64,000 nucleotides of DNA from Jannaschia formosa (GCF_003340555.1 NZ_QPLJ01000003.1:219818-283817); one strand, 5' to 3'. Counted from the first letter of the stretch, positions 43,783 to 53,099 are shown. Program-made: numbers and translations. Notes: generated by a model not told the origin, from the letters alone.

Positions 43783-44502
43783 TCAGCCGCGCCCGACATA
43801 GGGCATCGCGTTCGCCATGATCGTCATCGTCAGCACGTTCGCCTCGGGCGGCAGGCTGGCCATGTGCAGCACCGCGCGGGCCGCGTCCTCGACATCCATC
43901 ATCGGCACGCCGTCGCCGCCGACGGCGCGCTGGACCTTGTCCAGCGCTTCCAGCATCGGCGTGCGCGCGTTGCCGATGTCGATCTGCCCGCAGGCGATGC
44001 CAAGGCTCCGCCCGTCGAGCGACAACTGCCGCGTGAGCCCCGTGATCGCGTGCTTGGTGACGGTGTAGCTGACCGCCCCCTCGCGCGGGACATGCGCGCT
44101 GATCGAGCCGTTGTTGATGATCCGCCCGCCGCCCTGCGCGCGCATCCGCCCGAAGGCGGCGCGGGCGGCGAGGAACATGCCGGTCAGGTTGACCGCCACG
44201 GCGTGGTTCCAGTCCTCGACCGAGGTCTCGTCTATCGGGGCGGCGGGGACGAAGACGCCCGCGTTGTTGAACAGCACGTCGAGCGGCCCGCCTTCGCAGA
44301 AGGCCGCCACCACCGCCTCGACCGAGGCGGGGTCGGTCACGTCCCCCGGCAGGGCCACGGCCTGCGGGTGGCCCCCGGCCACCTCGCGCAGCGCCTCCTC
44401 GCGCCGCGCCATCAGCCCCACGCGCCAGCCTTCGGTCAGGAACAGCCGCGCCGTCGCGGCGCCTATCCCCGAGGACGCCCCCGTGATCAGGATCGATCTC
44501 AT
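43783..44502 (-). CDS. Short-chain dehydrogenase/reductase
   Basis: A 239-residue classical SDR: TGASSGIGAATARLF (NAD(P)-binding), NNAG, catalytic Ser in NNGSISAHVP, and YTVTKHA (YxxxK). Arg in LMARREEAL after the second strand favours NADP(H). Substrate unknown. It overlaps the upstream helicase gene by 4 bases and so seems to be cotranscribed with the luxI-led operon. Confidence 0.85.
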   Translation of the reverse strand: MRSILITGASSGIGAATARLFLTEGWRVGLMARREEALREVAGGHPQAVALPGDVTDPASVEAVVAAFCEGGPLDVLFNNAGVFVPAAPIDETSVEDWNHAVAVNLTGMFLAARAAFGRMRAQGGGRIINNGSISAHVPREGAVSYTVTKHAITGLTRQLSLDGRSLGIACGQIDIGNARTPMLEALDKVQRAVGGDGVPMMDVEDAARAVLHMASLPPEANVLTMTIMANAMPYVGRG

Positions 44503-46022
44503 TCCGTCTCCTCCTCCCCCGTCAGTTCCAGCGGCGCGGGCGCGACCTTCAGGTCGTCGGTCCCGAGCGGCTGTTTCGGCAGGGCCAGCGCGTAGCGCTT
44601 GACCCAGACCAGCCGCGTCACCGCCCGCGTGATCGCCACATAGGCCAACCGCTTCCACAGCGCCTGCCCGGCCTCGTTGCGGCCTGTCCGGGCGGCGACC
44701 TCCAGATCCGGGCCGAAGACCTGCACCGCCTCCCACTGGGAGCCCTGCGCCTTGTGGATCGTCACCGCCGCCCCGTGCAGGAAGGCCGCGCCCATGCGCG
44801 CGGCAAAGGGGAGGAACGGCTCCTCCTCGTCGGGATGCTCGATCTTGACGATGGAGCTGACGCTGATCTCCGGCTCGGGCGCGCCGACGACATGCAGCTT
44901 CGAGAAGCCCGGCTTGCGCCCCGGCCCCAGGTAGACGACCTGCGCGCCCTTGATGAGGCCCCGCGCCTCTAGGTCGATGCGGCGCTTGCGGTGCTTGAGC
45001 GGCAGCTCCAGCCCGTCGCAGATCAGCGGCTCCCCGGGCAGCAGATGGGTGTCGTCGGCGCCATGCGCCTGCCGGAAGGCGCGGATCAGGCGGATGCGCG
45101 TCGCGTTGCGCCAGACCAGCACCGGAGAGCGCGCCATCAGGTCGCTGTCCACCCGGGCGGAGACCTGAACGCGCTCGTCCCGCGCCGCCGCCTGCTCCAC
45201 CATGCGCTCGAAACTGTAGAAGTCGAGCTGCGGGTCGCTCAGCGCATGGGCCAGGTCGAGGATGGGGTTGTCCGCTTCCTGCCGGTGGACGCGGTCGAGA
45301 TGCATGTGATCGTCGCCTTCGAACCGGTCGAAGACCATGCGGCCCGACTGGTTCACGGGGGCAAGCTGCGCCGGATCGCCGAAGAGGACGAGCGTCGGGA
45401 AGATCTCGGTCAGGTCCTCGTACTGCTTGTCGTCCAGCATCGAGGATTCGTCGACGAAGCCGATATCGAGTGGCGAGTCCCGCCGCTTCCATCCGGTGAT
45501 GAAGTCCGAGCCGCGCAGACCTGCGGCGGCCAGCGCGCCGGGGACGGACCCGGTCTCGTCGTAGACGCGCTTGGCGCGGTCCATGGCGGCCTCCGGCATG
45601 GCCTCCATCTCGGGGCGGTCGCCTTCGCCCGCGAGCCACTCGGCGAGCTTCTCGTATTCGGGATCGTAGACCGGGGTATAGAGGATACGGTGGATCGTGG
45701 TCGCGGGCACGCCCCGGTTGCGCAGCACCGAGGCCGCCTTGTTGGTCGGCGCCAGCACCGCCAGCGTCCGGCGCTCGCCCCGCTTGCGCTCCCAGTCGCC
45801 GGAGACGAGATCCAGCCCCGCCCCGCGCAGCGCCCGGACCAGCTCGGCCAAAAGCAGCGTCTTGCCGGACCCGGCCTTGCCGGTCACGGCCAGCACCCGC
45901 CCCTCCTCGTCCTCGCGCGGGGCGGCCCAGCCTTCGGTCAGGTCGATGCCGCTGTCGGACAGCAGCTCGGCGATGCGGTCCCAGGCGGCGGCCTGGTCGG
46001 GGGAAAGCGCGGGGCTGGTCAT
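44499..46022 (-). CDS. RecD-like ATP-dependent DNA helicase
   Basis: A 507-residue superfamily 1 helicase. Walker A VTGKAGSGKTLLLAEL, motif Ia LAPTNKAASVLR, Walker B FVDESSMLDD, motif III LFGDPAQLAPV, and near the end AVTIHKAQGSQWEAVQV followed by AYVAITRAVTRLVWV, as in RecD/Dda/TraA-type UvrD_C_2 helicases. It is shorter than RecD2 and lacks a nuclease. The ATG lies 19 bases after the luxI stop and the gene overlaps the SDR gene by 4, so its expression may follow quorum sensing. Confidence 0.85.
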   Translation of the reverse strand: MTSPALSPDQAAAWDRIAELLSDSGIDLTEGWAAPREDEEGRVLAVTGKAGSGKTLLLAELVRALRGAGLDLVSGDWERKRGERRTLAVLAPTNKAASVLRNRGVPATTIHRILYTPVYDPEYEKLAEWLAGEGDRPEMEAMPEAAMDRAKRVYDETGSVPGALAAAGLRGSDFITGWKRRDSPLDIGFVDESSMLDDKQYEDLTEIFPTLVLFGDPAQLAPVNQSGRMVFDRFEGDDHMHLDRVHRQEADNPILDLAHALSDPQLDFYSFERMVEQAAARDERVQVSARVDSDLMARSPVLVWRNATRIRLIRAFRQAHGADDTHLLPGEPLICDGLELPLKHRKRRIDLEARGLIKGAQVVYLGPGRKPGFSKLHVVGAPEPEISVSSIVKIEHPDEEEPFLPFAARMGAAFLHGAAVTIHKAQGSQWEAVQVFGPDLEVAARTGRNEAGQALWKRLAYVAITRAVTRLVWVKRYALALPKQPLGTDDLKVAPAPLELTGEEETE

Positions 46023-46041
46023 CTCCGCCCTTGTGGCCCGG

Positions 46042-46665
46042 TCAGGCGCCGACGGGAAGGGGCAGAAAGCCGCCGAAGGCCGCCTCGAACCAGTGCCGCG
46101 ACTGCGAGGGGTGGACGCCGACCATCCCGCAGAGCCGGTCATGGGTCGCCGCCGAGAAGGTCCAGATCCCGGCCGAGATGCCGTCCTCGCTGCCCAGCAC
46201 CTCCGGCTCCCAGCCGAGACGGCGGTAGATGCGGGTCATGGGCGCGTCGAACACGCCCAGCGCATGGGTCAGCCCCATGCCGAACCCCAGCTCCGATGCG
46301 GCGAGCAGAAGCTGGCGCGCGGCCCCGCGCCCGGCTGCGGGCGACAGGCAGAACCGCGTGCATTCCCAGATCAGCGGAGAGCGGATCGCGCCGCCGCCGG
46401 TGAGATTGGGAAAGACCTCGGCCAGCATCGTCGGCCCCGTCGTCGGCAGGAAGCGCATCGAGCCGGCATGACCGCCCGCGGCGTCCTCGGCGATGACATA
46501 GAGCGGGTCGAGCCGGTCGTATCGATCCGTCTCCCAGCCGAACTCGTCGACGGTCACGTCCCAGCCCATCCGGTCGCGGAACTGCGCGCTGCGATCCCGG
46601 AACATGTCCGCCGCAAGCTCCGGCGCGGAGGTGAGGTCGGACGCGTAGAGATAGCGGATCGTCAT
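46042..46665 (-). CDS. luxI: Acyl-homoserine-lactone synthase, LuxI family
   Basis: A 207-residue LuxI-type autoinducer synthase. Conserved residues are present: Arg and Phe/Trp in FRDRMGWDV, Glu and Asp in VDEFGWETDRYDRLDP, Arg in SMRFLPTT, and ECTRFC (Glu and Arg). It makes acyl-homoserine lactones from SAM and acyl-ACP. The luxR gene lies upstream on the same strand, 296 bases away, and a RecD-like helicase and an SDR follow. A CCGTC-N6-GACGG palindrome sits just before the ribosome site. Confidence 0.9.
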   Translation of the reverse strand: MTIRYLYASDLTSAPELAADMFRDRSAQFRDRMGWDVTVDEFGWETDRYDRLDPLYVIAEDAAGGHAGSMRFLPTTGPTMLAEVFPNLTGGGAIRSPLIWECTRFCLSPAAGRGAARQLLLAASELGFGMGLTHALGVFDAPMTRIYRRLGWEPEVLGSEDGISAGIWTFSAATHDRLCGMVGVHPSQSRHWFEAAFGGFLPLPVGA

Positions 46666-46961
46666 CGGAGGGCCCTTTCCGTCTGTTGCGACGGACCGGG
46701 CTGGAGCCGAGCGGTTAACGCTTTCCTAGCGCGCGCCGGACACCCGGAGCGCGCAACGGCGCCCGCTCAGCGGCACGCGCGCGCGTTGGGGCGAAGGTGA
46801 GCCGGCAGGTCGCAGACGTGCGGCGCGCCGGATCCTCGGCGCAGGCAGCGCCCCGGGCGAGGGACGCGTCCCCGCCGATTCGCGTGGCCGTCTTCGAGTT
46901 TTCCAAATGCCCGGAGGGAGCCGCGCGCAGCCCGACAAGCGGTCAACGCCCGCCTTTCCGC
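46666..46961. promoter_or_regulatory. luxR-luxI intergenic region with palindrome
   Basis: No convincing gene lies here. The palindrome CCGTC-N6-GACGG (46679-46694) is 13 bases upstream of the luxI ATG, overlapping where a LuxR-type or other regulator could act. It is not a canonical lux box. Short open frames in this gap (for example 46715-46906) lack ribosome sites. Confidence 0.35.
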
Positions 46962-47672
46962 CTAGAGGCAGATCAGGCCGCGGGAGAGGGCGTTGGCCAC
47001 CGCGTGGGTGGTGTTCATCGCACCCAGCTTGAAGCGCGCGCTCTCGATATAGACCCGCAGCGTGTGTTCGCTGATCCTGAGCCGCTCTGCCGCCTGGGCC
47101 CGGCTCTTCCCGGCTGCGAGCAGCGTCAGCGCGTCGGTCTCGCGCGGGCTGAGCGCCTGATGCGGCGCATGGCCCTCGCCGTCGAGGGCGAGCGCGCGCT
47201 CGTTGACGTAATGCGCGGCCAGAAGCAGCTCGTGCAGGTGGTCGCGGGTGAAATGCTCCCAACTGCTGTCACCGGCCCTGTGATTGACCGTGAACAGGGC
47301 GAACTGACCCGACGGGCCCCGGATCGGCAGGCTGAAGCCCTGGTTGCCGAGCCCGTTGGCGATGGCCTCGCCCAGCAGGGCCCGGGCCGGGCGGGTCGAC
47401 CAGTCGAGCCGCTTCCAGTCGACCGGCGTGAACCGGTTGAAGCAGGCGAGGACGACGGGATCCACGGTCTGGAAGTTGTGCTCGATATAGGCCGCGACCC
47501 AGACCGGGGCGTAGGTCAACGCGCCCCATTGATCGCCCCCCGACTTCACCGAGTGGTAGGCCAGATGCTCGACGTCGTAACAGTCGCGCAGCTCGTGGAC
47601 GGAGGTGTTCAGGGCGGTGAGGTCGGTGACGTTACCCAGCCTCTCCAAGAGATCGTCCAGCTTCCGCGTCAT
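46962..47672 (-). CDS. luxR: LuxR-family quorum-sensing regulator
   Basis: A 236-residue LuxR-type protein. The N-terminal autoinducer-binding domain has YAPVWVAAYIEHNFQTVDPVVL, with the conserved Tyr and Asp-Pro, and a Trp-rich segment (DWKRLDW). The C-terminal HTH reads LSPRETDALTLLAAGKSRAQAAERLRISEHTLRVYIESARFKL. It presumably senses the acyl-homoserine lactone made by the luxI product. Its start overlaps a 65-residue upstream gene by 41 bases. Confidence 0.88.
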   Translation of the reverse strand: MTRKLDDLLERLGNVTDLTALNTSVHELRDCYDVEHLAYHSVKSGGDQWGALTYAPVWVAAYIEHNFQTVDPVVLACFNRFTPVDWKRLDWSTRPARALLGEAIANGLGNQGFSLPIRGPSGQFALFTVNHRAGDSSWEHFTRDHLHELLLAAHYVNERALALDGEGHAPHQALSPRETDALTLLAAGKSRAQAAERLRISEHTLRVYIESARFKLGAMNTTHAVANALSRGLICL

Positions 47673-47829
47673 GCATTCCCGCCCGCGCCAGCGCCGGCTC
47701 GGACTGCGTGACTTCCGCGATGGCCACGATAATCGACTCTTCCAGCTGCGCGGCCAGATTCGGCAATTCGTTCATGGTCGCAAAGCCGCGCAGGTCGCCC
47801 AGCACTTCGATGATCCAGTCTTTCGACAT
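47632..47829 (-). CDS. Small conserved-looking protein upstream of luxR
   Basis: A 65-residue protein of unknown function: MSKDWIIEVLGDLRGFA, TMNELPNLAAQLEESIIVAIAEV, then a Gly/Ala-rich end. It looks like a short amphipathic helical hairpin. From memory, similar small proteins occur next to luxR in other roseobacters. It overlaps the luxR start by 41 bases in another frame, so its translation may affect that of luxR. Confidence 0.55.
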   Translation of the reverse strand: MSKDWIIEVLGDLRGFATMNELPNLAAQLEESIIVAIAEVTQSEPALARAGMHDAEAGRSLGEAG

Positions 47830-47983
47830 CCGACGATCCTTCGGTAAAGGTTAATGGTTGATTAAGCCGACTGTATCAGCACGCGGATCGGGCGCGAAAC
47901 TCGCGGATTCTATCTCCCCATTTGTGGGGAGGGGCGCGCAGGCAACAGGTTGATCCCGGAAGCGGCGCTGAACGAAGAAGGAA

Positions 47984-48009
47984 CGCCCCCGCCGGTCAAG
48001 GCGGGGGCG
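47984..48009 (-). terminator. Probable terminator of ccr
   Basis: CGCCCCCGC / GCGGGGGCG, a 9-bp stem with 8-nt loop, lies 22 bases past the ccr stop. On the minus strand it is followed by TTCCTTCTTCGTTC, which is T-rich though not a pure T-run. Confidence 0.65.
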
Positions 48010-48031
48010 CGATGGCGGGAATCGGGTCGTG

Positions 48032-49324
48032 TCAGGCGTCGCGGCCTGCCTCCAGCACGTCCTCGAGGGTGCGCAGGCCGGTTCGGGGCGCCTGGACCAG
48101 CACCGACATGTTGCCCGGCTTGTGCTCGTTGCGGAGCATCTTCATGTGCGCTTCGGGCAGGTCGTCCCAGGCGAAGCATTCGGACATGCAGGGGTCCAGC
48201 CGCCGCTCGACCATCAGCTTGTTGGCCGCCGCCGCCTGCTTGAGATGCGCGAAGTGGCTGCCCTGCAGCCGCTTCTGGTGGGACCACATGTAGCGGACGT
48301 CGAAGGTGCAGTTGAAGCCGGTGGTCCCGGCGCAGATCACGACCATCCCGCCCTTCTTGCAGACCAGGGTCGAGACCGGGAAGGTCGACTCGCCGGGATG
48401 CTCGAACACCATGTCGACGCTGACGCCCTTGCCGGTGATCTCCCAGATGGCCTTGCCGAAACGCCGCGCCTCCTTGGCCCAGGCGGCGTATTCCGCGGTG
48501 TTGACCTGCGGCATCTGCCCCCAGCAGTCGAACTCCTTGCGGTTGATGACCCCCTTCGCGCCGAGCCCCAGCACGAAGTCGCGCTTGGACTCGTCCGAGA
48601 TCACCCCGACCGCGTTCGCCCCGGCGGTGTTGATGAGCTGGATCGCGTAGGAGCCGAGGCCCCCCGACGCGCCCCAGACCAGCACGTTCTGCCCGGGCTT
48701 CAGGTCGTGCGGCTCGTGCCCGAAGAGCATGCGGTAGGCGGTGGCCAGCGTCAGCGTGTAGCAGGCCGACTCCTCCCAGGTCAGGTGCCTCGGCCGCGGC
48801 ATGAGCTGCTGCGCCTGGACGCGGGTGAACTGCCCGAAGGAGCCGTCGGCCGTCTCGTAGCCCCAGATCCGCTGGGACGGGGAATACATCGGGTCGCCGC
48901 CGTTGCATTCCTCGTCGTCGCCGTCGTCCTGGTTGCAATGGACGACGACCTCGTCGCCCACCTTCCAGCGCCTCACCTTGGCGCCCACCTTCCAGACGAT
49001 GCCGGCCGCATCCGAGCCGATCACCGCGTAGGGCGCCTTGTGCCCGTCGAAGACCGACACGGGCTGGCCGAGGCAGGCCCAGACGCCGTTGTAGTTCACG
49101 CCGGCGGCCATCACGAGGATCAGGACCTCGGTGTCGCCGATCTCGGGGGTCTCGACGATCTCCTGCTCGAGCGCGGTCTCGGGCTCGCCATGCCGCTCGC
49201 GCCGAAGGACCCAGGCATACATGCGCGCGGGCACGTGGCCCATCGGGGGCATCTCTCCCACCTCGTAGAGGTCCTTCGCCGGGGCGTCGTAGGCAGGCTG
49301 GGGGGATTGGGTATCGAGAGCCAT
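48032..49324 (-). CDS. ccrA: Crotonyl-CoA carboxylase/reductase
   Basis: A 430-residue medium-chain dehydrogenase family enzyme. It opens with PAKDLYEVGEMPPMGHVPARMYAW and has NYNGVWACLGQPV, GSDAAGIVWKVG, WGASGGLGSYAIQL (NADPH-binding) and GESTFPVSTLVCKKGGMVV, closely matching CCR. It converts crotonyl-CoA with CO2 and NADPH to ethylmalonyl-CoA, the key step of the ethylmalonyl-CoA pathway for acetyl-CoA assimilation. ATG at 49324 after AGGAGG. The mutase gene of the same pathway lies nearby at 50982. Confidence 0.93.
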   Translation of the reverse strand: MALDTQSPQPAYDAPAKDLYEVGEMPPMGHVPARMYAWVLRRERHGEPETALEQEIVETPEIGDTEVLILVMAAGVNYNGVWACLGQPVSVFDGHKAPYAVIGSDAAGIVWKVGAKVRRWKVGDEVVVHCNQDDGDDEECNGGDPMYSPSQRIWGYETADGSFGQFTRVQAQQLMPRPRHLTWEESACYTLTLATAYRMLFGHEPHDLKPGQNVLVWGASGGLGSYAIQLINTAGANAVGVISDESKRDFVLGLGAKGVINRKEFDCWGQMPQVNTAEYAAWAKEARRFGKAIWEITGKGVSVDMVFEHPGESTFPVSTLVCKKGGMVVICAGTTGFNCTFDVRYMWSHQKRLQGSHFAHLKQAAAANKLMVERRLDPCMSECFAWDDLPEAHMKMLRNEHKPGNMSVLVQAPRTGLRTLEDVLEAGRDA

Positions 49325-49417
49325 CAAGGAAACCTCCTGTCGTTGCCGCGTCGCGGAATCGCATGCTGCGCTGCGGTGGAGCTAGCAGGCACCCGGCAAC
49401 ATTCCAACACGAAATTG

Positions 49418-50821
49418 CTACGTGGAGTAATTTTCGGTCTCTCTCGTTTCGATCACGGGCGTCGCCGGATCCAGTCGCGGGAGCGTCCGCGCATAGAAGC
49501 GCAGCACCGGTCCCCACTCGGGGTCGAGTGCGATCCGCCCTCCGTCGAACCGGATCGCGTTGCGCGCGGCCATCATGCGCAGCGAGGCGCCCAGCGTCGC
49601 CTCCAGCGTGTCGACCTCGGCATGGACGGGGTGGCCTGCCGCCGAGAAGGCGGCCAACCGGGCCGAGACGTGGCGGGTCACCGCGTCCTCGTCCTCGGCC
49701 CCCTCCAGCAGCGCCTCGCAGACCAGCGGGCCGGGCAGGACCGGCAGCGCCTCGGCCACGCGGGCCATCAGCGCCGCGCCCAGGGCGGCGGCCGGGTCCG
49801 CGTGTCCCTTCCACAGGAAGGCCCGCAGCGACAGCGGCCGGCCGAAGGACACCGCCGCATAGCCGAAGCGCGAGAACCGCCCCGTCAGCCGCAATTGCAG
49901 ATGGCGCAGCAGGTAACGCGCGATCATCCACCAGCGCAGCCGGAACGCCCTGGTCCCCGTCCCGTGGGCCGCGATCAGGACGCGGTCCTCCAGCACCCGC
50001 TCGTAATTGACGGCGACGGGCACGAAGACGACGTCCCCCGCGCTCTCCGGGTCGTGGCCGTCGAGGATGTAGGACAGGATGCCCAGCTTCGGCGCATGCA
50101 GCGCGCCATCCCGGGACAGGCGGCCCTCAGGGAAGACGGCCTGCGTCACCCCGTTCTCGGTCGCGATCTGGACGTAGCGCGCCAGCACCTTGCGATAGAG
50201 CGGGTTGAGATCGCGCCGCCGCACGAAATACCCGCCCAGCGCCCGGATCAGCGGCGCGAGCGGCCAGCGCCGCGCCCATTCGCCGACCGCATAAGCCAAG
50301 GCGGTCTGGTCCGAGGCGAGCCATGTGACCAGCACGTAGTCCATGTTGGACCGGTGGTTGAGCACGTAGACCACCGTCGCGCCGGGATCGACGCCGCCCA
50401 GCGCCGCCTTCTCGCCGGTGACCCGTACCCGGTAGAGGCCGCGCGACAGCCAGCGCGCCAGCCGCATCGCGACCGAGAAATAGAGCACCGCCGAGAAGCC
50501 GGGCACGATCTCGTTGGCGTAGCGGCGCGCGGTCTCGAAGGCGACGCCCTCGGGGACGCCCGTCTTGCGCGCATGGTCGAGGATCGCCTGCGCGACCTGC
50601 GGGTCGTGGATCAGGCGGTTCACCGTGTCCATCCGGCGGGCCAGCTTGAAGGGCTGGATCGGCCGTTCGAGCCGCCGGTTGAGCCGCTCGATCACCCGCT
50701 CCGCCCGGCGCCGGAAGAACCAGCGCACCGAGGGGAACAGGAAATGCGACGCGAAGGTCACGGCGGCGAATGCACAAAGCAGCAGCAGCGCCCAGAGCGG
50801 GACCGGAACGGTCTGGTTCAT
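49418..50821 (-). CDS. Glycerol-3-phosphate / lysophosphatidate acyltransferase-like protein
   Basis: A 467-residue PlsB/PlsC-like acyltransferase. One N-terminal span (ALLLLCAFAAVTFASHFLF), then the catalytic NHRSNMDY (Hx4D), GGYFVRRRDLNPLYRKVL and VFPEGRLSRDG. It acylates glycerol 3-phosphate or a lysophospholipid at the inner membrane. The C-terminal 120 residues fall outside the usual PlsC domain. ATG at 50821 is used; a GTG at 50854 is an alternative. It lies between ccr and the mutase gene, on the same strand as ccr. Confidence 0.8.
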   Translation of the reverse strand: MNQTVPVPLWALLLLCAFAAVTFASHFLFPSVRWFFRRRAERVIERLNRRLERPIQPFKLARRMDTVNRLIHDPQVAQAILDHARKTGVPEGVAFETARRYANEIVPGFSAVLYFSVAMRLARWLSRGLYRVRVTGEKAALGGVDPGATVVYVLNHRSNMDYVLVTWLASDQTALAYAVGEWARRWPLAPLIRALGGYFVRRRDLNPLYRKVLARYVQIATENGVTQAVFPEGRLSRDGALHAPKLGILSYILDGHDPESAGDVVFVPVAVNYERVLEDRVLIAAHGTGTRAFRLRWWMIARYLLRHLQLRLTGRFSRFGYAAVSFGRPLSLRAFLWKGHADPAAALGAALMARVAEALPVLPGPLVCEALLEGAEDEDAVTRHVSARLAAFSAAGHPVHAEVDTLEATLGASLRMMAARNAIRFDGGRIALDPEWGPVLRFYARTLPRLDPATPVIETRETENYST

Positions 50822-50981
50822 CGGCTCCGTGCTCTCCCTCAGGCGCCTGCTCACCTCACGCTAGGCGATCCGGGGCCGTCCCGCCACTCGCGATCGCCGA
50901 CGCCGCGCCGCAGCGAATTGACCCGGCCCTATCTGTCGTCTACTTCCTGCAGGACGCAATATTGTTACACGAGGCTGCCCC

Positions 50982-52940
50982 ATGTCGCCGAAAGATCGCC
51001 CCTGGCTGTTCCGCACCTATGCCGGCCACTCGACGGCCGAGAAGTCCAACGCGCTCTATCGCAGCAATCTCGCCCGCGGGCAGACCGGCCTCTCGGTCGC
51101 CTTCGACCTGCCGACGCAGACGGGCTACGACTCCGACCACGTTCTGGCGCGCGGCGAGGTGGGCAAGGTCGGCGTTCCGATCGCCCATCTCGGCGACATG
51201 CGCATGCTCTTCGCGGACATCCCGCTGGAGCAGATGAACACCTCGATGACGATCAACGCGACGGCGCCGTGGCTTCTGGCGCTCTATGTCGCCGTGGCCG
51301 AGGAACAGGGCGCCGACGTCTCCAGGCTTCAGGGCACGGTGCAGAACGACCTGGTGAAGGAATATCTGAGCCGCGGCACCTATGTCCTGCCGCCGCAGCC
51401 CTCGATGAAGCTGATCGCGGACGTCGCCGCCTATTGCTACGATGCGATCCCGAAATGGAACCCGATGAACGTCTGTTCCTACCACCTGCAGGAGGCGGGC
51501 GCGACGCCCGAGCAGGAACTGGCTTTCGCATTGGCGACGGCGACGGCGGTGCTGGACGAATTGCGCGGCCGCGTTCCCGAAGAGGACTTTCCCCGCCTCG
51601 TCGGCCGGATCTCGTTCTTCGTGAATGCGGGCATCCGATTCGTCACCGAAATGTGCAAGATGCGCGCCTTCGTCGATCTCTGGGACGAGATCTGCCGGGA
51701 GCGGTACGGCGTCGAGGACCCGAAATACCGCCGCTTCCGCTATGGCGTGCAGGTCAATTCCCTCGGCCTGACCGAGCAGCAGCCGGAAAACAACGTCTAC
51801 CGGATCCTGCTCGAGATGCTGGCCGTCACGCTGTCGAAGAATGCCCGCGCCCGCGCCGTGCAATTGCCCGCCTGGAACGAGGCGCTGGGCCTGCCGCGTC
51901 CCTGGGACCAGCAATGGTCCCTGCGGATGCAACAGGTGCTGGCCTACGAGACCGACCTTCTGGAATTCGGCGATCTCTTCGACGGCTCTCCGGTCGTGGC
52001 CGCCAAGGTCGAGGAGTTGAAGGAAGGCGCGCGTGCGGAACTGGACGTGCTCGACGGAATGGGCGGTGCGGTCGCGGCGATCGAATACATGAAGGGCCGG
52101 CTGGTCGAATCGAATGCCGAACGGCTCGGCGGGATCGAGCGCGGCGACACCACCGTCGTCGGCGTCAACAGGTGGACCGAGGGAGAGCCCTCGCCGCTGG
52201 TCGGCGAGGATGGCGGCATCATGACCGTGGACCCGGCGGTCGAGGCCGACCAGATCGCCCGGCTGGAAGCCTGGCGGGCCGAGCGTGACGCGGCGGCCGT
52301 TCAGGCGGCGCTAGACGCGCTGGGCCGGGCCGCGCGCGAGGGGACGAACATCATGCCGCCCTCGATCGCGGCGGCGAAGGCCGGGGTGACAACCGGCGAA
52401 TGGGCCGGGGTGATGCGCGCCGTCCACGGCGAGTATCGCGGCCCCACCGGCGTTTCCGCGTCGATGTCGAACCGGACCGAGGGGCTCGACGAGCTGCGCG
52501 AGATGGTCGATGCCGTCTCGGCCAGGCTCGGCCGCCGCCTGACCTTCCTGATGGGCAAGCCCGGTCTCGACGGTCATTCCAACGGCGCCGAGCAGATCGC
52601 CGTCCGCGCCCGCGACTGCGGAATGGCGATCCAGTACCAGGGCATCCGCCTCACCCCCGAGGCGATCGTCACCGCCGCCGGCGACGGCGCGCACGTCGTC
52701 GGGCTGTCGATCCTGTCGGGCTCGCACCTGCCCCTGGTCGAGGAGACGATGCGGCGGATGCGCGAGGCGGGTCTCGCCCATGTGCCGGTGATCGTTGGCG
52801 GGATCATTCCGGACGAGGATGCCGAAAGGCTGCGCGCGATGGGCGTGGCGCGGGTCTACACGCCCAAGGATTTCGAATTGAACAGGATCATGGGCGATAT
52901 CGTTGAATTGGCCGACCCGAAGGAGATAGCCGCAGAATAG
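50982..52940 (+). CDS. ecm: Ethylmalonyl-CoA mutase (MeaA type), B12-dependent
   Basis: A 652-residue single-chain mutase. Substrate barrel: WLFRTYAGHSTAEKSN, RGQTGLSVAFDLPTQTGYDSD, PKWNPMNVCSYHLQEAGAT, VNSLGLTEQQPENNVYRI. C-terminal cobalamin domain: GKPGLDGHSNGAEQIA (DxHxxG), LSILSGSHLPLVEETM and VPVIVGGIIPDEDA. The MeaA-like shape and nearness to ccr point to ethylmalonyl-CoA rather than methylmalonyl-CoA as substrate, giving methylsuccinyl-CoA. It is divergent from the acyltransferase gene. Confidence 0.9.
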   Translation: MSPKDRPWLFRTYAGHSTAEKSNALYRSNLARGQTGLSVAFDLPTQTGYDSDHVLARGEVGKVGVPIAHLGDMRMLFADIPLEQMNTSMTINATAPWLLALYVAVAEEQGADVSRLQGTVQNDLVKEYLSRGTYVLPPQPSMKLIADVAAYCYDAIPKWNPMNVCSYHLQEAGATPEQELAFALATATAVLDELRGRVPEEDFPRLVGRISFFVNAGIRFVTEMCKMRAFVDLWDEICRERYGVEDPKYRRFRYGVQVNSLGLTEQQPENNVYRILLEMLAVTLSKNARARAVQLPAWNEALGLPRPWDQQWSLRMQQVLAYETDLLEFGDLFDGSPVVAAKVEELKEGARAELDVLDGMGGAVAAIEYMKGRLVESNAERLGGIERGDTTVVGVNRWTEGEPSPLVGEDGGIMTVDPAVEADQIARLEAWRAERDAAAVQAALDALGRAAREGTNIMPPSIAAAKAGVTTGEWAGVMRAVHGEYRGPTGVSASMSNRTEGLDELREMVDAVSARLGRRLTFLMGKPGLDGHSNGAEQIAVRARDCGMAIQYQGIRLTPEAIVTAAGDGAHVVGLSILSGSHLPLVEETMRRMREAGLAHVPVIVGGIIPDEDAERLRAMGVARVYTPKDFELNRIMGDIVELADPKEIAAE

Positions 52941-53037
52941 GCCGCCGGAGCGCATCGACGAAGGGTGCAATTCCGAAAGGACCGAAGTCCGTGAAGCGCA
53001 TTCCCACCTGCACGATTGTAACGGGTCTAGAATCCCC

Positions 53038-53066
53038 TTGCCGGTTTTTCCTTTACAATCTATCTC
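53038..53066 (+). promoter_or_regulatory. Candidate promoter of the H-NS-like gene
   Basis: TTGCCG-N17-TATCTC in a locally AT-rich stretch that is unusual for this window. The predicted transcription start is about 27 bases before the ATG at 53100. Confidence 0.4.
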
Positions 53067-53099
53067 CAAAGCTATCTGGACGCAGGGAGCGAAACGATC

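Noticed and set aside
46679-46694. CCGTC-N6-GACGG as a lux box
   Set aside because: Length and sequence do not match a canonical lux box, and it sits too close to the luxI ribosome site; listed only as a palindrome.
46715-46906. Small minus-strand open frame between luxR and luxI
   Set aside because: No ribosome site, Arg/Ala-rich, and overlaps other spurious frames.
48029-52288. Plus-strand open frame of about 1,400 codons across ccr and the mutase
   Set aside because: Covers three well-supported genes in other frames or on the other strand and has no recognisable domain.
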